A DNA stretch of 64,000 nt from Bin75 sp965200435 (GCA_965200435.1 OZ241337.1:2356001-2420000); one strand, 5' to 3'. Shown: positions 8,062-16,454, counted from the stretch's first letter. Program-made: numbers and translations. Notes: generated by a model from the sequence alone, not told the origin.

Positions 8062-8982
8062 TCATGCTTTTTGGGCCACGAGTCGTGCGGTCATGGCCGG
8101 TTCTCGATGAGGAGAGGAGGGGTGTGGGCCTTCGTCGTAGTGCAGGACTCGTAGCGGGTGCGTTAAGTGCAGCAATTCGTTATGCCGCAAACAGAATTCC
8201 TGCCTCCGGGGATGATTGAACCGTACGTGGTTATCAATCAAAAAGGTTTCATAGATCAGGACGCCTGATGGCTTGAGCGCTTGAAGGATCGAAGGAAAGA
8301 GTGGCCGGAAAAGATAGAAAAACACCAGAATCCCGTCGTATTCCTGATCGCCGAGCGAAGGGCAAGTCTCCGGATGCTCTTCCAGGTCTACGTTCCACGT
8401 CGAAAGATTTGAGAGACGATGGTCCTTGGCCGCGTGCGTCAGGATGGAGAGTGCGTTCTGGTCCCGGTCGAGCCCGATCACGTCATATCCTTGAGAAGCC
8501 ATGTACAAGGCATGTCGTCCTTGCCCGGCAGCTACGTCCAGAACTTTCCCCTTGGGGATCATGCCGGCGGTGGCGTGCAGAAAAGGGGAAGGCTGGAACA
8601 GAGCAGGGGAATCGACTGCACTGGGGCGAGGGTACGTGAAGCGTACGCCGACCGACCCCGACACGTCCGGGAGCGGAGGATCGGTTTTCCGAAGCCAGAT
8701 CGTCAATCGAGAGATGGGAAATTCCAGCATGAGCACTCGGGCGATTTGATCCGTCAATCGTTCGAGTAACGCGTTTTCGTTGGTGGTTCCCACGGCAATC
8801 ACCCGATGGACGACTCGTGCGTAATCCACGGTTTTCGTGAGGTTGTCGGAATGAATGGCGTCCTTGACCGAACAGGTAATTTCGAGATCCACCAACAGGG
8901 GCTGCGGGCGTTGCCGTTCGTCAAGTGTGACCCCGCACTTCGCCTGAAAACGTATTCCTTCAATAAGGATGGCTTCGGACAC
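8062..8982 (-). CDS. Dihydroneopterin aldolase (FolB) fused to a SAM-dependent methyltransferase
   Basis: 306 residues with two domains. Residues 1-118 match FolB: 'ILIEGIRFQAKCGVTLDER', 'QPLLVDLEITCSVKDA', 'TVDYARVVHRVI', 'ENALLERLTDQIARVLM', and the region of the catalytic Lys in 'TIWLRKTDPPLPDV'. FolB converts dihydroneopterin to hydroxymethyl-dihydropterin in folate synthesis. Residues about 140-300 are a Rossmann methyltransferase of the TehB/UbiE-like type: 'GKVLDVAAGQGRHALYMAS' (SAM loop) and 'GYDVIGLDRDQNAL'. There is no stop or frameshift between them. The start codon is the GTG at 8982, without a clear ribosome binding site. The fusion could couple pterin synthesis to a methylation, but the methyl acceptor is unknown. 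Confidence 0.8.
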   Translation of the reverse strand: MSEAILIEGIRFQAKCGVTLDERQRPQPLLVDLEITCSVKDAIHSDNLTKTVDYARVVHRVIAVGTTNENALLERLTDQIARVLMLEFPISRLTIWLRKTDPPLPDVSGSVGVRFTYPRPSAVDSPALFQPSPFLHATAGMIPKGKVLDVAAGQGRHALYMASQGYDVIGLDRDQNALSILTHAAKDHRLSNLSTWNVDLEEHPETCPSLGDQEYDGILVFFYLFRPLFPSILQALKPSGVLIYETFLIDNHVRFNHPRRQEFCLRHNELLHLTHPLRVLHYDEGPHPSSPHREPAMTARLVAQKA

Positions 8983-9126
8983 GGAGGCATTGTCGGGAAG
9001 CTGAAAAGGCGTGTCAAGCCCAATCCCGCGGGACTTCTATAGAAGAGTGAACCGCTCCTTTTCCTGTTGCTGCGGGATCACTGCTCGGAGGCAGGGCCAT
9101 GTCTTATCCCGCTGGTTTCCGGGGTG

Positions 9127-9314
9127 CCCTCCAAGAACAGTGCGTGGATTACCACGAGGATTTGCTGTTTGACGATTGGACCACCTTGAACCGGAACTGG
9201 CCGACTGGTTGTTGGCTTACAATACCGTGTTGCTCCGCCTAGTCTTGGATGCAATCTCCGGGACAATGCCTCATTCACCAGCAATCTGAGTGTCTAAGGT
9301 GGTGGGCCGATACA
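9127..9314 (+). pseudogene. Degenerate C-terminal relic of an IS481-like transposase
   Basis: The plus strand here aligns with the last ~190 bp of the transposase in the two full IS copies, e.g. 'YHEDLLFDD' encoded at about 9150-9176 and a terminal GGTGGGCCGATACA like GGTGGCCCCATACA. Several substitutions and small indels break the frame. The opposite end of the element is missing. It lies in the 843-bp gap between folB (8982) and the ProA-like gene (9826). It indicates an older, more diverged relative of the element at 2592 and 40644. Confidence 0.75.
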
Positions 9315-9351
9315 CTACCCGGTCGGATTAGGTAGCGTAATCCAATAAGTT

Positions 9352-9393
9352 GCTGCGGTGTCGGGTTGCGACTGTTCGGCTAACCCGACCTAC
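9352..9393. repeat. Hairpin repeat (TGTCGGGTTGCG...GGCTAACCCGACC)
   Basis: A second copy of the hairpin described at 5969-6007, with the same GCTGCGGTGTCGGGTT start and CTAACCCGACCTA end. Confidence 0.55.
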
Positions 9394-9417
9394 GGGTGCT
9401 TGCCGGCTTCTTCTCTC

Positions 9418-9543
9418 TTTTGTCGCTGCGCCATCTTATGGCGTTTCTTTTTTCTGACCGGCGTCGCCCCGTTCGATAAGATCGTGTCGCTAAAATGACG
9501 GGGCGGCCTCTCCAAGGGCCGCATGAGATGCGGCAGCTACAAA
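9418..9543. repeat. MITE-2 copy (126 bp)
   Basis: Runs from TTTTGTCGCTGCGCCATCTT to GCATGAGATGCGGCAGCTAC followed by AAA. The ends are imperfect inverted repeats of about 25 bp. Related copies lie at 3883-3983, 44239-44314 and 58210-58285. The rest of the spacer (9544-9825) contains only a pyrimidine-rich stretch with a CCCTTCGACTTCGCTCAGGG hairpin near 9761. Confidence 0.65.
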
Positions 9544-9825
9544 GGCAGAGAGACCGCTACGAAGGGGCTATGGGCGGTTTTGTCTGGTGGGGTCGGATCA
9601 GGGCCCGAGGGCACGGGTGGTGGATTTCTACAAAGTTTTGACGGAGATTCCTGAATGTGGGTAAAGTGATTTTGGATCCGATGGATAAGAAAAGGGGGAG
9701 GGTCGGCCCTGTGGGGTTCTTCTTCTCTCCTTCCCTCCCCTCTCCACCTGACCCTTCGACTTCGCTCAGGGCAGGCAAAGGAGGGGGGAGGGCTATGGAC
9801 ACTTTTTTGCGATGAGGTTGTCAGA

Positions 9826-11181
9826 ATGGTTGAAGTTCCCGTCAAGTTGTATGTTCAAGGGCTTGCCAAACAAGCCAATGCCGCAGCCCGTCCCCTTTCA
9901 TTGATGACCGGCCATGACCGTGCCGTGGCTCTTACCGCCATGGCGGAGCAGTTGGAAGCCAACGTCGAAGATGTGTTGGCGGCCAACGAACAGGATCTCG
10001 ATGCCATCCCTAAGGAGTGGGATTCGCAGGAGTATCGAAAAGCCCGGGAACGTATTTCCGTGACGGAACAGCACCTTCTCGATATCGTCGCCTTCATGCG
10101 CGGGGTTGCCGAGGAATCTGATCCCACGGGAGAGGTCTCGCAAGGTTGGGTGACGCAAGAAGGGTTGCGCGTTCATCGTGTTCGTGTCCCGATAGGGGTC
10201 ATCGCCGTCATTTCCGAATATGGCCCATCTGTGATTGCCGAATCGATGGCGATGTGTCTTCGATCGGGGAACGTTTGTGTGGTGCGAGGCGGAAAAGAAT
10301 GGTTTTTGACCAATTCTGCGGTGGCCAGGGTCTTACGTGAGACGGCAGAACAATACGGCGTTCCTCAAGGGGCTCTCACGTTTGTGGATCGACCGGACCG
10401 TGAGGGAGTCCTTGAATTGACCAAGTTGCGGAACGTGATCCACGGTATCGTCCCCAGGGGAAGCGCGGGCCTGCGCAAAGCCGTGATGGAGCAGTCGCGG
10501 GTGCCGGTTCTGGGGTATGACGGCGGAGTGTGTCACGTCTACGTGGATAAAGATGCGGACGTGCCGTTGGCGCAAGGGATTGTGGTGAATTCCAAGATTC
10601 AGGATCCGGTTGCCACCAATGCTGCCGACACGCTGTTGGTGCATCAGGGCATTGCACGACAGTTGTTGCCGGGTCTCCTCCGGCGATTGCTCAGCGAATT
10701 TACGGTCGATCTCATCGGCTGTCCGAAAACCGTCTCCATGATGGGAATCATGGCCATGACCGGGCACAAGGGGATTCGGGCAGCAACTGACGAAGATTGG
10801 GAACAAAAGAGGCAGGCGCTGACGTTAGCCATTAAAATTGTCAAGGATCTCGACGAAGGGATTACCCACATTGCGGCCGTTGGCCCTGGGCATACCGATA
10901 CCATCGTTACCCGTCGTTATGACACTGCGATGCGATTTGTCCGTGAAGTGGATTCCGGCTCGGTGTTGGTGAATGCTTCGACTCGCTTGCATTCGGGAAC
11001 GCAGATGGATTTGGGTGAGGAACTGGGAGTGAATACGTCTCATTTCCACGTGAGAGGACCGTTGACGCTTCGATCTCTGACGACTGAAAAATACGTCGGA
11101 TTCGGCAGTGGTCAATTGCGACAACCGCATCCTGTTCCGCAAGCGTATCAGGATGCGATGATGTTGTCCTCAAAATTTTAG
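9826..11181 (+). CDS. ProA-like (glutamate-5-semialdehyde dehydrogenase family) protein lacking the catalytic cysteine
   Basis: 451 residues; the start is ATG with GATGAGG upstream. The family is plain: 'AKQANAAARPLSLM' and 'ANEQDLDAI' at the N-terminus, 'VPIGVIAVISEYGPSV', 'MCLRSGNVCVVRGGKE', 'IVPRGSAGLRKAVME', 'STRLHSG' and 'HVRGPLTLRSLTTEKY' at the C-terminus. True ProA reduces gamma-glutamyl phosphate to glutamate semialdehyde with a cysteine in a QRPxxCNxxETLLV-type motif. Here the equivalent is 'QDPVATNAADTLLVH', with Thr264 (codon 10615-10617) in place of Cys. Other conserved residues also differ (EYGPSV for EARPNV, GYDGGVCHVY for ETGVGNCHVY). So it is a divergent paralogue, probably without normal dehydrogenase activity; it may bind a nucleotide or act differently. 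No proB is adjacent. Confidence 0.75.
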   Translation: MVEVPVKLYVQGLAKQANAAARPLSLMTGHDRAVALTAMAEQLEANVEDVLAANEQDLDAIPKEWDSQEYRKARERISVTEQHLLDIVAFMRGVAEESDPTGEVSQGWVTQEGLRVHRVRVPIGVIAVISEYGPSVIAESMAMCLRSGNVCVVRGGKEWFLTNSAVARVLRETAEQYGVPQGALTFVDRPDREGVLELTKLRNVIHGIVPRGSAGLRKAVMEQSRVPVLGYDGGVCHVYVDKDADVPLAQGIVVNSKIQDPVATNAADTLLVHQGIARQLLPGLLRRLLSEFTVDLIGCPKTVSMMGIMAMTGHKGIRAATDEDWEQKRQALTLAIKIVKDLDEGITHIAAVGPGHTDTIVTRRYDTAMRFVREVDSGSVLVNASTRLHSGTQMDLGEELGVNTSHFHVRGPLTLRSLTTEKYVGFGSGQLRQPHPVPQAYQDAMMLSSKF

Positions 11182-11234
11182 CGGCGCTCTGCCCTCTGCT
11201 CTTCCCAAGAGGCCTATGGCCCGGTTTTGCTCAC

Positions 11235-12674
11235 ATGGCCGATTTGGACATCGCCCGGCATCTTGCCGCATGGGGACTCCGCGACTTTCCCGATGAGGCG
11301 TCCTATTATGCCTGGCAAAGGCAAGCCTTATCCGGAGAGCAACTTCGGCTTCTTCGGCAAGCGGCTCAAGCCCGTCTCGAAGGTGAGGCCTCGGATCGAA
11401 CGTTTTACGATTTGGCGGCGTCGCCCGGGATTCTTCCCGTTTTATACAGCCAGCGATATGGCTACTATCATGTCCTTGGCCCTGCGATTGCAGGGGCGCT
11501 GGAGGGCGGCAAGCGCGTGTTGGATGTCGGGTGCGGAGTGGGGATTCTCACGACCTGGTACGCGGCTTGTTTCCCGAACGTGATGTTCCTGGGGCTCGAC
11601 CGGTCTCTGCGATCGATTGAAGTGGCGCGGCAGTTTGCTCACTCCCTTCATCTTCAGAACGTCAGCTTTTCCCATTGCGATATTCCTCAACACGAGATCT
11701 CCGGGACATTCGATACAGTTATCTCGACTCAAGCCCTTTTTCAATCGGAATCCGATCCGGGGCTTCCGAGCCACAGTTGGACGACCTTTGAGCGTACTCG
11801 GGATGAACGGCAGCAACGTGGCTTGGAAGAGCGAACGGGCATCGGTCCTCGTTTGGATTGGCTGTTGAGCGTGCTGGAGTCCCCGGGCCGGTGTGTCTTG
11901 TTTGAAAAGGCCGTTCACCTGGGAAGACGCGTGTTATTCCAACGGGCACTGGAAGCTAGAGGGTGCGTTCCCGTTGCCAAGCCGCGGTTTCTGGCGTATT
12001 CGGAACTCGGGGAGCCGGTTGCGGAAGGGCCTTTGTACGTCATGAAACGAGGTTCCGTTTTTCCTGCCGTGGCGTTACCGGAAGACATACAGTATGAGCC
12101 GCAACAGGGGCTGTATTGTTGTCAAGGCGCTCATGCGGATTTTGTGTATGCCAGTTTGCCGAAGGATGACGTGTATTCAGAACCGGTGGTTGCCATGTTC
12201 GGAGAAAAAACCATCTGGTACGAAACGGGTCGAACGGGTGCGGGGCTGGGCTATCTCCGTCTCATGATTCCTGGGACGTTTTCCGGTCTTCTGGTCGGTA
12301 TGGTGGACCTCCGGCCTCTGATGGTCGAACTGGTCAGGCATGCGTTGCAACAGGGACAAGCGCCTGTCGAAACGCGACTCACGCGTATTTGGTCGAAACA
12401 GGAGCGTGATTCGCCCGAGCAGGCCCCTCTTTACGAAAACCATTTTTCCCTTGCCGAGCAGGTGTGGCGGCAACTTCCGGACCGGATGGTCTTGCAACAG
12501 CGGACGGACGAAGAGGCGGACGGGCGACAACGTCACATCGAATACGGGCGTTGCGCCGGGAACTTCCATTACCTGTATTGGGCGAACACCTTCGATCAAC
12601 GGCAAATCGTGGTCATGGATCAGGATCGAAGCGCTCTCCTGGAGACCTATTATTCCGAAGCAACCGGTGAGTGA
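11235..12674 (+). CDS. Class I SAM-dependent methyltransferase of unknown substrate
   Basis: 479 residues, 53 bp downstream of the ProA-like gene and probably in the same transcript. Residues about 75-190 form the methyltransferase domain: 'GKRVLDVGCGVGILTTWYA' (SAM loop), 'MFLGLDRSLRSIEVAR' (acidic ribose contact) and 'FDTVISTQALF'. The N-terminal ~70 residues are helical, and the ~290-residue C-terminal extension, which is longer than in most relatives, contains no domain I can name. An alternating hydrophobic pattern near the end ('YGRCAGNFHYLYWANTFDQR') suggests a compact beta domain. No signal peptide. The start is the ATG at 11235; no strong ribosome binding site precedes it. Confidence 0.6.
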   Translation: MADLDIARHLAAWGLRDFPDEASYYAWQRQALSGEQLRLLRQAAQARLEGEASDRTFYDLAASPGILPVLYSQRYGYYHVLGPAIAGALEGGKRVLDVGCGVGILTTWYAACFPNVMFLGLDRSLRSIEVARQFAHSLHLQNVSFSHCDIPQHEISGTFDTVISTQALFQSESDPGLPSHSWTTFERTRDERQQRGLEERTGIGPRLDWLLSVLESPGRCVLFEKAVHLGRRVLFQRALEARGCVPVAKPRFLAYSELGEPVAEGPLYVMKRGSVFPAVALPEDIQYEPQQGLYCCQGAHADFVYASLPKDDVYSEPVVAMFGEKTIWYETGRTGAGLGYLRLMIPGTFSGLLVGMVDLRPLMVELVRHALQQGQAPVETRLTRIWSKQERDSPEQAPLYENHFSLAEQVWRQLPDRMVLQQRTDEEADGRQRHIEYGRCAGNFHYLYWANTFDQRQIVVMDQDRSALLETYYSEATGE

Positions 12675-12720
12675 GCGATAGGAGAGGTCGGCGGGCTTTT
12701 TCAGGATTCTGCCAGGAAAA

Positions 12721-12796
12721 TGGTGGCGGTGAAGGGTTTCGAACCCCTGACCCGCGGCTTATGAGTCCGCTGCTCTACCAACTGAGCTACACCGCC
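12721..12796 (-). tRNA. tRNA with anticodon CAU (Met, or Ile2 after lysidine modification)
   Basis: Read on the minus strand: acceptor stem GGCGGTG pairs with CACCGCC, D-arm GCTC...GAGC, anticodon loop CTCATAA (anticodon CAU), T-loop TTCGAAA, and an encoded 3' CCA. The anticodon stem GCGGA/GCCGC has an apparent A-G mismatch next to the loop, as drawn by hand. The lack of an unpaired first base and of the initiator GGG/CCC anticodon stem argues against initiator tRNA. Elongator Met is most likely; Ile2 cannot be excluded without a covariance model. Confidence 0.92.
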
Positions 12797-12940
12797 ACGT
12801 TTCATGCTGGATATACCACATGCCACGTCGCTTCGACAATTCCCCAATTCAAAAACGTTTCGGTGAATGCCCGGATTCCGAAAGCCCCTGTGTTCCCTGT
12901 CTGGGTTCAGTCATTCGTTGACACCGTTCACGGCCTCCGG

Positions 12941-12973
12941 CTGTCATCCCTGACATCTGTTATCGGGGATCCA
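12941..12973. repeat. REP-like hairpin (GTCATCCCTGACA...TATCGGGGATCC)
   Basis: A stem-loop of the same type as at 3772, 26931, 32505 and 44334. It lies in the spacer between the tRNA and MITE-1 copy B, next to another GTCATTCGTTGACA box (12905). Confidence 0.55.
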
Positions 12974-12990
12974 GAAACTGCAGGTTGGAT

Positions 12991-13138
12991 TAGGGAACCT
13001 CTGATGTCGTGCACGATCGGGCGCATGGCGGCGTGGTGTCCTCGCTCACCCCTCACCTCTCTCTCTGAGAAGCTTCGGGTTTCGCTCCGGGACGCCTGGC
13101 CCTGCATCCCGCTATCACACGAAATCAGAGGTTCCCTA
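12991..13138. mobile_element. MITE-1 copy B (148 bp), supplies the stop codon of the adjacent gene
   Basis: TAGGGAACCTCTGATGTCGT at the left; ATTTCGTG-type sequence and CAGAGGTTCCCTA at the right (inverted relative to copy A). On the minus strand the gene ending at 13136 reads ...CAC TAG GGAACC, so its stop codon is the flanking TA plus the first base of the element. Confidence 0.9.
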
Positions 13139-14335
13139 GTGCGTGCGTTTGTCGTCGATCTCCCCGGCCAAAGCATTCAAGACCCCGAGCGCCTGCTCAC
13201 TCAGTTCGACCGGTTGTTCATCGGTCTGGTGGGCAGGGAGCGCCTCGTCCATGGACTTCGGTCTTGTGGCTTTGAGGAGATCTTCTTCGAGTTCGTCGAG
13301 CGTCGGTTCGGAATCGGATTGAATGGCAAACAACCGTTGCAGGGCAAAGATGGCCCGGGCGTGGCTGTGCCATGGTCCACTGTGTTCACTGTCGTGAATG
13401 CGGGTAATTAATTGCCAAAAGCCCGACTCGGCTGCTTCCGGCATCGAGCCGTCCGCGAAGGTCTTGAGTTTTTCAATCAACGCTTCTTCCGTGCGCTCAA
13501 TGCCCGGGATGAACGTGACGATCGACCGTTGAGAGGGTTTTCTGGAAAGCGTGCGCAACGTCTCTCTCCAGAGATCCAAGGACGCGTGCGAAGCCCCGGT
13601 TGACGCTGATTCCTGATCGAGTGTTTCGAGTTTTGTCTGAAGCGCGGTTAGATAGTGGGTCAGCGCCTTGACTTTTCTTGCGGAAAGGCTTCCCAGTGGG
13701 ATTCCCCAAATATGCGCGACTTCGTGGTCCTGCAGGGGCGAGAGGCCCGAGAGGTCATATTCCTGCTCGGCCCGGTTCAGCCGCCGCCGCTGTCGTTCGC
13801 GTCGCCGGAGCAAGGTCTGATATTCGATAAGCAGACGTTCACGGTGAAAGTCCTCTTCCGAGATTTCTTCTTGTTCCGCTGCCCGTTCCAACCGTCGAAT
13901 TTCCGGTTTCGGGAGCGCGGAAACGGCTGTTTTTTTGCGTTCCTTCAGTTCCTCCCGCTCCACGCGGAATTTTGCAGTCAGCAAACCTTCGGCCGCCCGA
14001 ATGGTTAGATCGGTTAACGTGATCTGCTTCTTCAGGCATTCGACCTGGAGCCAGGGGCGTTCGCGCTTTTGACGAAGAAATCCGTTGTATTGGTTGATCC
14101 GCTCGGTGACTTCCCGCGTTGCGGCTACAAGGGAGTGTTTTTTCCGAGGTTGATCCCCGGCTAAAAAACGGGAGTCCGGTTGATCTTCGACAATGAATTG
14201 AATGTCTTCTTCGGACGGTTCGAGATACTGAAGCAGAAGCAGACGGACCATAATCCGGCTTTGGATGGGAAGGGTCTCAACAACGGATTCGATGAGTTCA
14301 AACGTCAGTGACGAATGGGTGAGCGCCGTGGTCAT
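13136..14335 (-). CDS. Hypothetical coiled-coil protein
   Basis: About 399 residues from the ATG at 14335; the open frame extends to 14476 but that part overlaps the upstream small gene. No family is recognised. The sequence is highly charged and helical, with extended basic/acidic coiled-coil stretches (e.g. 'EREELKERKKTAVSALPKPE', 'RRRERQRRRLNRAEQEYDL'). A central 'EVAHIWGIPLGSLSARKVKA' might be a small globular element. No signal peptide or membrane segment. Six bases separate it from the small gene upstream, so the two form an operon. Its stop codon (TAG at 13136-13138) is created by the edge of MITE-1 copy B, so the ancestral C-terminus could have been the same or longer. Confidence 0.6.
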   Translation of the reverse strand: MTTALTHSSLTFELIESVVETLPIQSRIMVRLLLLQYLEPSEEDIQFIVEDQPDSRFLAGDQPRKKHSLVAATREVTERINQYNGFLRQKRERPWLQVECLKKQITLTDLTIRAAEGLLTAKFRVEREELKERKKTAVSALPKPEIRRLERAAEQEEISEEDFHRERLLIEYQTLLRRRERQRRRLNRAEQEYDLSGLSPLQDHEVAHIWGIPLGSLSARKVKALTHYLTALQTKLETLDQESASTGASHASLDLWRETLRTLSRKPSQRSIVTFIPGIERTEEALIEKLKTFADGSMPEAAESGFWQLITRIHDSEHSGPWHSHARAIFALQRLFAIQSDSEPTLDELEEDLLKATRPKSMDEALPAHQTDEQPVELSEQALGVLNALAGEIDDKRTH

Positions 14336-14340
14336 GGTCG

Positions 14341-14562
14341 TCAGGTTTCGTCTTTCGCTTCCAAATATTGTGCGACGTATTCTCGCACGTCTTGAATCGT
14401 TCCCTCGGCGTACAATTTTCGAGGAATTTCCACGACGTGCAGGTCTTCCGGGTTCATGCCTCGTTCGAGGGCCCATTCTTCATCGGAATACAAAGTGACG
14501 GCACCGTCCGGATGACGGTACACGAACAGGATATCCTTTTCTTGATCTTGTGTCTCTTCCAT
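14341..14562 (-). CDS. Small hypothetical protein
   Basis: 73 residues from the ATG at 14562, with GTGAGG upstream. The sequence 'ILFVYRHPDGAVTLYSDEEW' followed by 'HVVEIPRKLY' looks like a small alpha/beta fold; the C-terminus is helical ('DVREYVAQYLEA'). I recognise no family. It directly precedes the coiled-coil gene (6-bp gap), which suggests co-expression and perhaps interaction. Confidence 0.55.
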   Translation of the reverse strand: MEETQDQEKDILFVYRHPDGAVTLYSDEEWALERGMNPEDLHVVEIPRKLYAEGTIQDVREYVAQYLEAKDET

Positions 14563-14646
14563 ACGCCTCACGAAAAGTGACATTTTCCGGATAGCACACC
14601 ACAATAAACTCTGTCAAAACACCGGAAGCCGCGTTCCATGTCTCTT

Positions 14647-15330
14647 TCATCCTGCCGTAACCGCTCGAGCAGGCTGAAAACAGGCTCGCCGCCAAAATAC
14701 GTAGACGGTAAATGCCACCAGGGAAAGAAAAAATGCGGTGCGAATGCGTCCATACCCGAAGCAGGCGAAATTGGCCACGGCGTTGCATAACCCGAACCCT
14801 GCATAGGCCATGTAGATCAGCAGTGCCCATGGACGAAGCTTGAGGAATCCATAGCCAATGGCCACGTGAAGGACAGGGGATTGGGCTTTGGCCAGGAGTC
14901 CGGGCACTCCCTCCGGCTTGGAACAGAACAGCGTGAGGCTGTATTCGGGATTTGCCACAATGATGTAGAGGTCGGTGAACGCGGTAAAGAGAAATAAGCC
15001 GCCCAGGTATCGAATATCGTGGGCGTGGCGCCATGCCGTTTTCAGGGCTTCCACTTGACCCGGAGGGCTGGGGAGTGAGGCTTCATAGGCTTGCAGACAC
15101 CACCATGGCACGATGATCAGCAGAGCGAAAAAGAATCCCGAAGCGGTTCCTCCAAGCCGGCTGAGTGTCCAGGTCATGATGCCCAGCAGCCCACCCATTG
15201 CGAGGATCTTGGCCGCGTGGCGGGGATAGCCGCGCACCCATTGTCCGAGGCCCGGGACCAGGGAAGAGAGCACCGCGCCTTTGACGGACGATTCGGTGAC
15301 GTGCGGTGCCGGTCGATCCGGTTGCTGCAT
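14647..15330 (-). CDS. Multi-pass membrane protein of unknown function
   Basis: 227 residues. The N-terminal 'VLSSLVPGLGQWVRGYPRHA' resembles the short SxxxPGLGQ segment found in small DUF5683/TM2-like membrane proteins. About six hydrophobic segments follow: 'AAKILAMGGLLGIMTWTL', 'GFFFALLIIVPWWCL', 'YLGGLFLFTAFTDLYIIV', 'VLHVAIGYGFL', 'ALLIYMAYAGFGLCNAV' and 'AFFLSLVAFTVYVFW'. No catalytic motif is seen. It lies 94 bp downstream of the chlorite-dismutase-family gene on the same strand and could share its transcript. Confidence 0.6.
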   Translation of the reverse strand: MQQPDRPAPHVTESSVKGAVLSSLVPGLGQWVRGYPRHAAKILAMGGLLGIMTWTLSRLGGTASGFFFALLIIVPWWCLQAYEASLPSPPGQVEALKTAWRHAHDIRYLGGLFLFTAFTDLYIIVANPEYSLTLFCSKPEGVPGLLAKAQSPVLHVAIGYGFLKLRPWALLIYMAYAGFGLCNAVANFACFGYGRIRTAFFLSLVAFTVYVFWRRACFQPARAVTAG

Positions 15331-15424
15331 GGGGCATCAAGCCCTTTGGGAGAGACGTTCGCAGGGAGGTCGAGAGGAAGAACGGCCGACTCGCCGTGCA
15401 CGTCGAGCGGAACCGCCGCCGGGA

Positions 15425-16132
15425 TTACCCGCCGAGGGTGTCGAGGGATTCCTTGAGGCTCTTCATGATACAGGTAAAGATAGGGATGTCCCGCTTCGTG
15501 TATCGACTCCCTTCCGCTTCGCGAAGGTGCATGACGAGATCGAGAAAGTCCTGGGGGTGGTCGGTTTCGAATGCCACCACAAATTCCTGATCATCCAGGC
15601 CGAAGGAGTAGGTCGTATTGAGTTTCACCGACGGATATTTGTGGCCGATTTCAATGTGCTCGTCCATCATGCCCTGTCGGGCGGCCTTGGTCAGAAGGTA
15701 CCATTCACGGGTTTTCTCGAAGGGATAGATGAAAATGTATTTGCTGCGACCCGGCGTAATCTTCAGTCGCCGGCTTTCCTGGCCTTCGTGAACATGGTTG
15801 TCCACGTACACCGAGCGTTTCGTCATCGAAAGATAGGAATAGGGGATCGTCAGATATTTCCCAAGCCCGGTGGCTAACGCTTTGGACATTTGCTCCTGAA
15901 AGAGTTCGAGTTCGTAGGTAATGCGCCAGAGCATAAAATCACAGTCGCCGCGAATGCCGACCGTCGAATAGGGGACGACGATGACCTTGCCCTGGAATGC
16001 CTCAATGGCCCGGACGAATTCCTGCTTGCCGGCTTGCCGTTCGTCATGTGGCAGTCTCCGCCACGCCGGATCGACTTTAAAAAAGATGAAATTGACGTAT
16101 TGCCGTTTGGCTGGTTGTTCTCCGGCAGCCAT
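15425..16132 (-). CDS. Chlorite dismutase / HemQ-family heme protein
   Basis: About 235 residues from the ATG at 16132, preceded by GGGGAGGA. The ferredoxin-like double-domain family includes chlorite dismutases and coproheme decarboxylases (HemQ/ChdC). Recognisable segments are 'YVNFIFFKVDPAWRRL', 'RGDCDFMLWRI', 'KYIFIYPFEKTREWYLL', 'MMDEHIEIGHKYPSVKL' and 'FGLDDQEFVVAFETDHP'. His159 (MMDEH) is the probable proximal heme ligand, and Tyr136 (IYPF) aligns by eye with the catalytic Tyr of HemQ. At the distal position, where chlorite dismutases have Arg and Gram-positive HemQ has Gln, I read Leu171 or Asn172. So true chlorite-degrading activity is doubtful, and HemQ-like or another heme-related activity is more likely. 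Cytoplasmic: no signal peptide. Confidence 0.75.
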   Translation of the reverse strand: MAAGEQPAKRQYVNFIFFKVDPAWRRLPHDERQAGKQEFVRAIEAFQGKVIVVPYSTVGIRGDCDFMLWRITYELELFQEQMSKALATGLGKYLTIPYSYLSMTKRSVYVDNHVHEGQESRRLKITPGRSKYIFIYPFEKTREWYLLTKAARQGMMDEHIEIGHKYPSVKLNTTYSFGLDDQEFVVAFETDHPQDFLDLVMHLREAEGSRYTKRDIPIFTCIMKSLKESLDTLGG

Positions 16133-16249
16133 ACGAATCCTCCCCAAGCAGGCTGAACATAAAACGATCTTTCAAAGCCAGTTATCTATCAATTTTTTAT
16201 CGGCATTGTCAACGAAACAGGGGCCTTCGACACAGATAAGGCCTTATAG

Positions 16250-16300
16250 GTGTTCCGTCATTCGTTTACAGACAAGAGAGGCAGCCCCTTGTCGGATGAC
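16250..16300. repeat. Dispersed spacer repeat, second copy of 978-1030
   Basis: GTGTTCCGTCATTCG ... GAGAGGCAGCCCCTTGTCG ... GATGAC, almost the same as 978-1026. It directly precedes MITE-1 copy C. The whole gap 16133-16562 contains only this repeat, the MITE and the leader of the next gene. Confidence 0.6.
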
Positions 16301-16306
16301 GCACGC

Positions 16307-16454
16307 TAAGGAACCTCTGATTTCGTGTGATAGCGGGATGCAGGGCAGGGCGTCCCGGAGCGCAACCCGAAGCGTATCAGAGAGAGAGGTGAGGGTTGAG
16401 CGAGGACACCACGCCGCCATACGCCCGATCGTTTACGAAATCAGAGGTTCCCTA
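16307..16454. mobile_element. MITE-1 copy C (148 bp)
   Basis: TAAGGAACCTCTGATTTCGT at the left and CGAAATCAGAGGTTCCCTA at the right, flanked by TA. It is in the same orientation as copy A and has no coding capacity. Confidence 0.9.

Noticed and set aside
15425..16132. Calling the heme protein a true chlorite dismutase
   Set aside because: The distal Arg expected for chlorite chemistry is not seen by eye; only the family can be supported.
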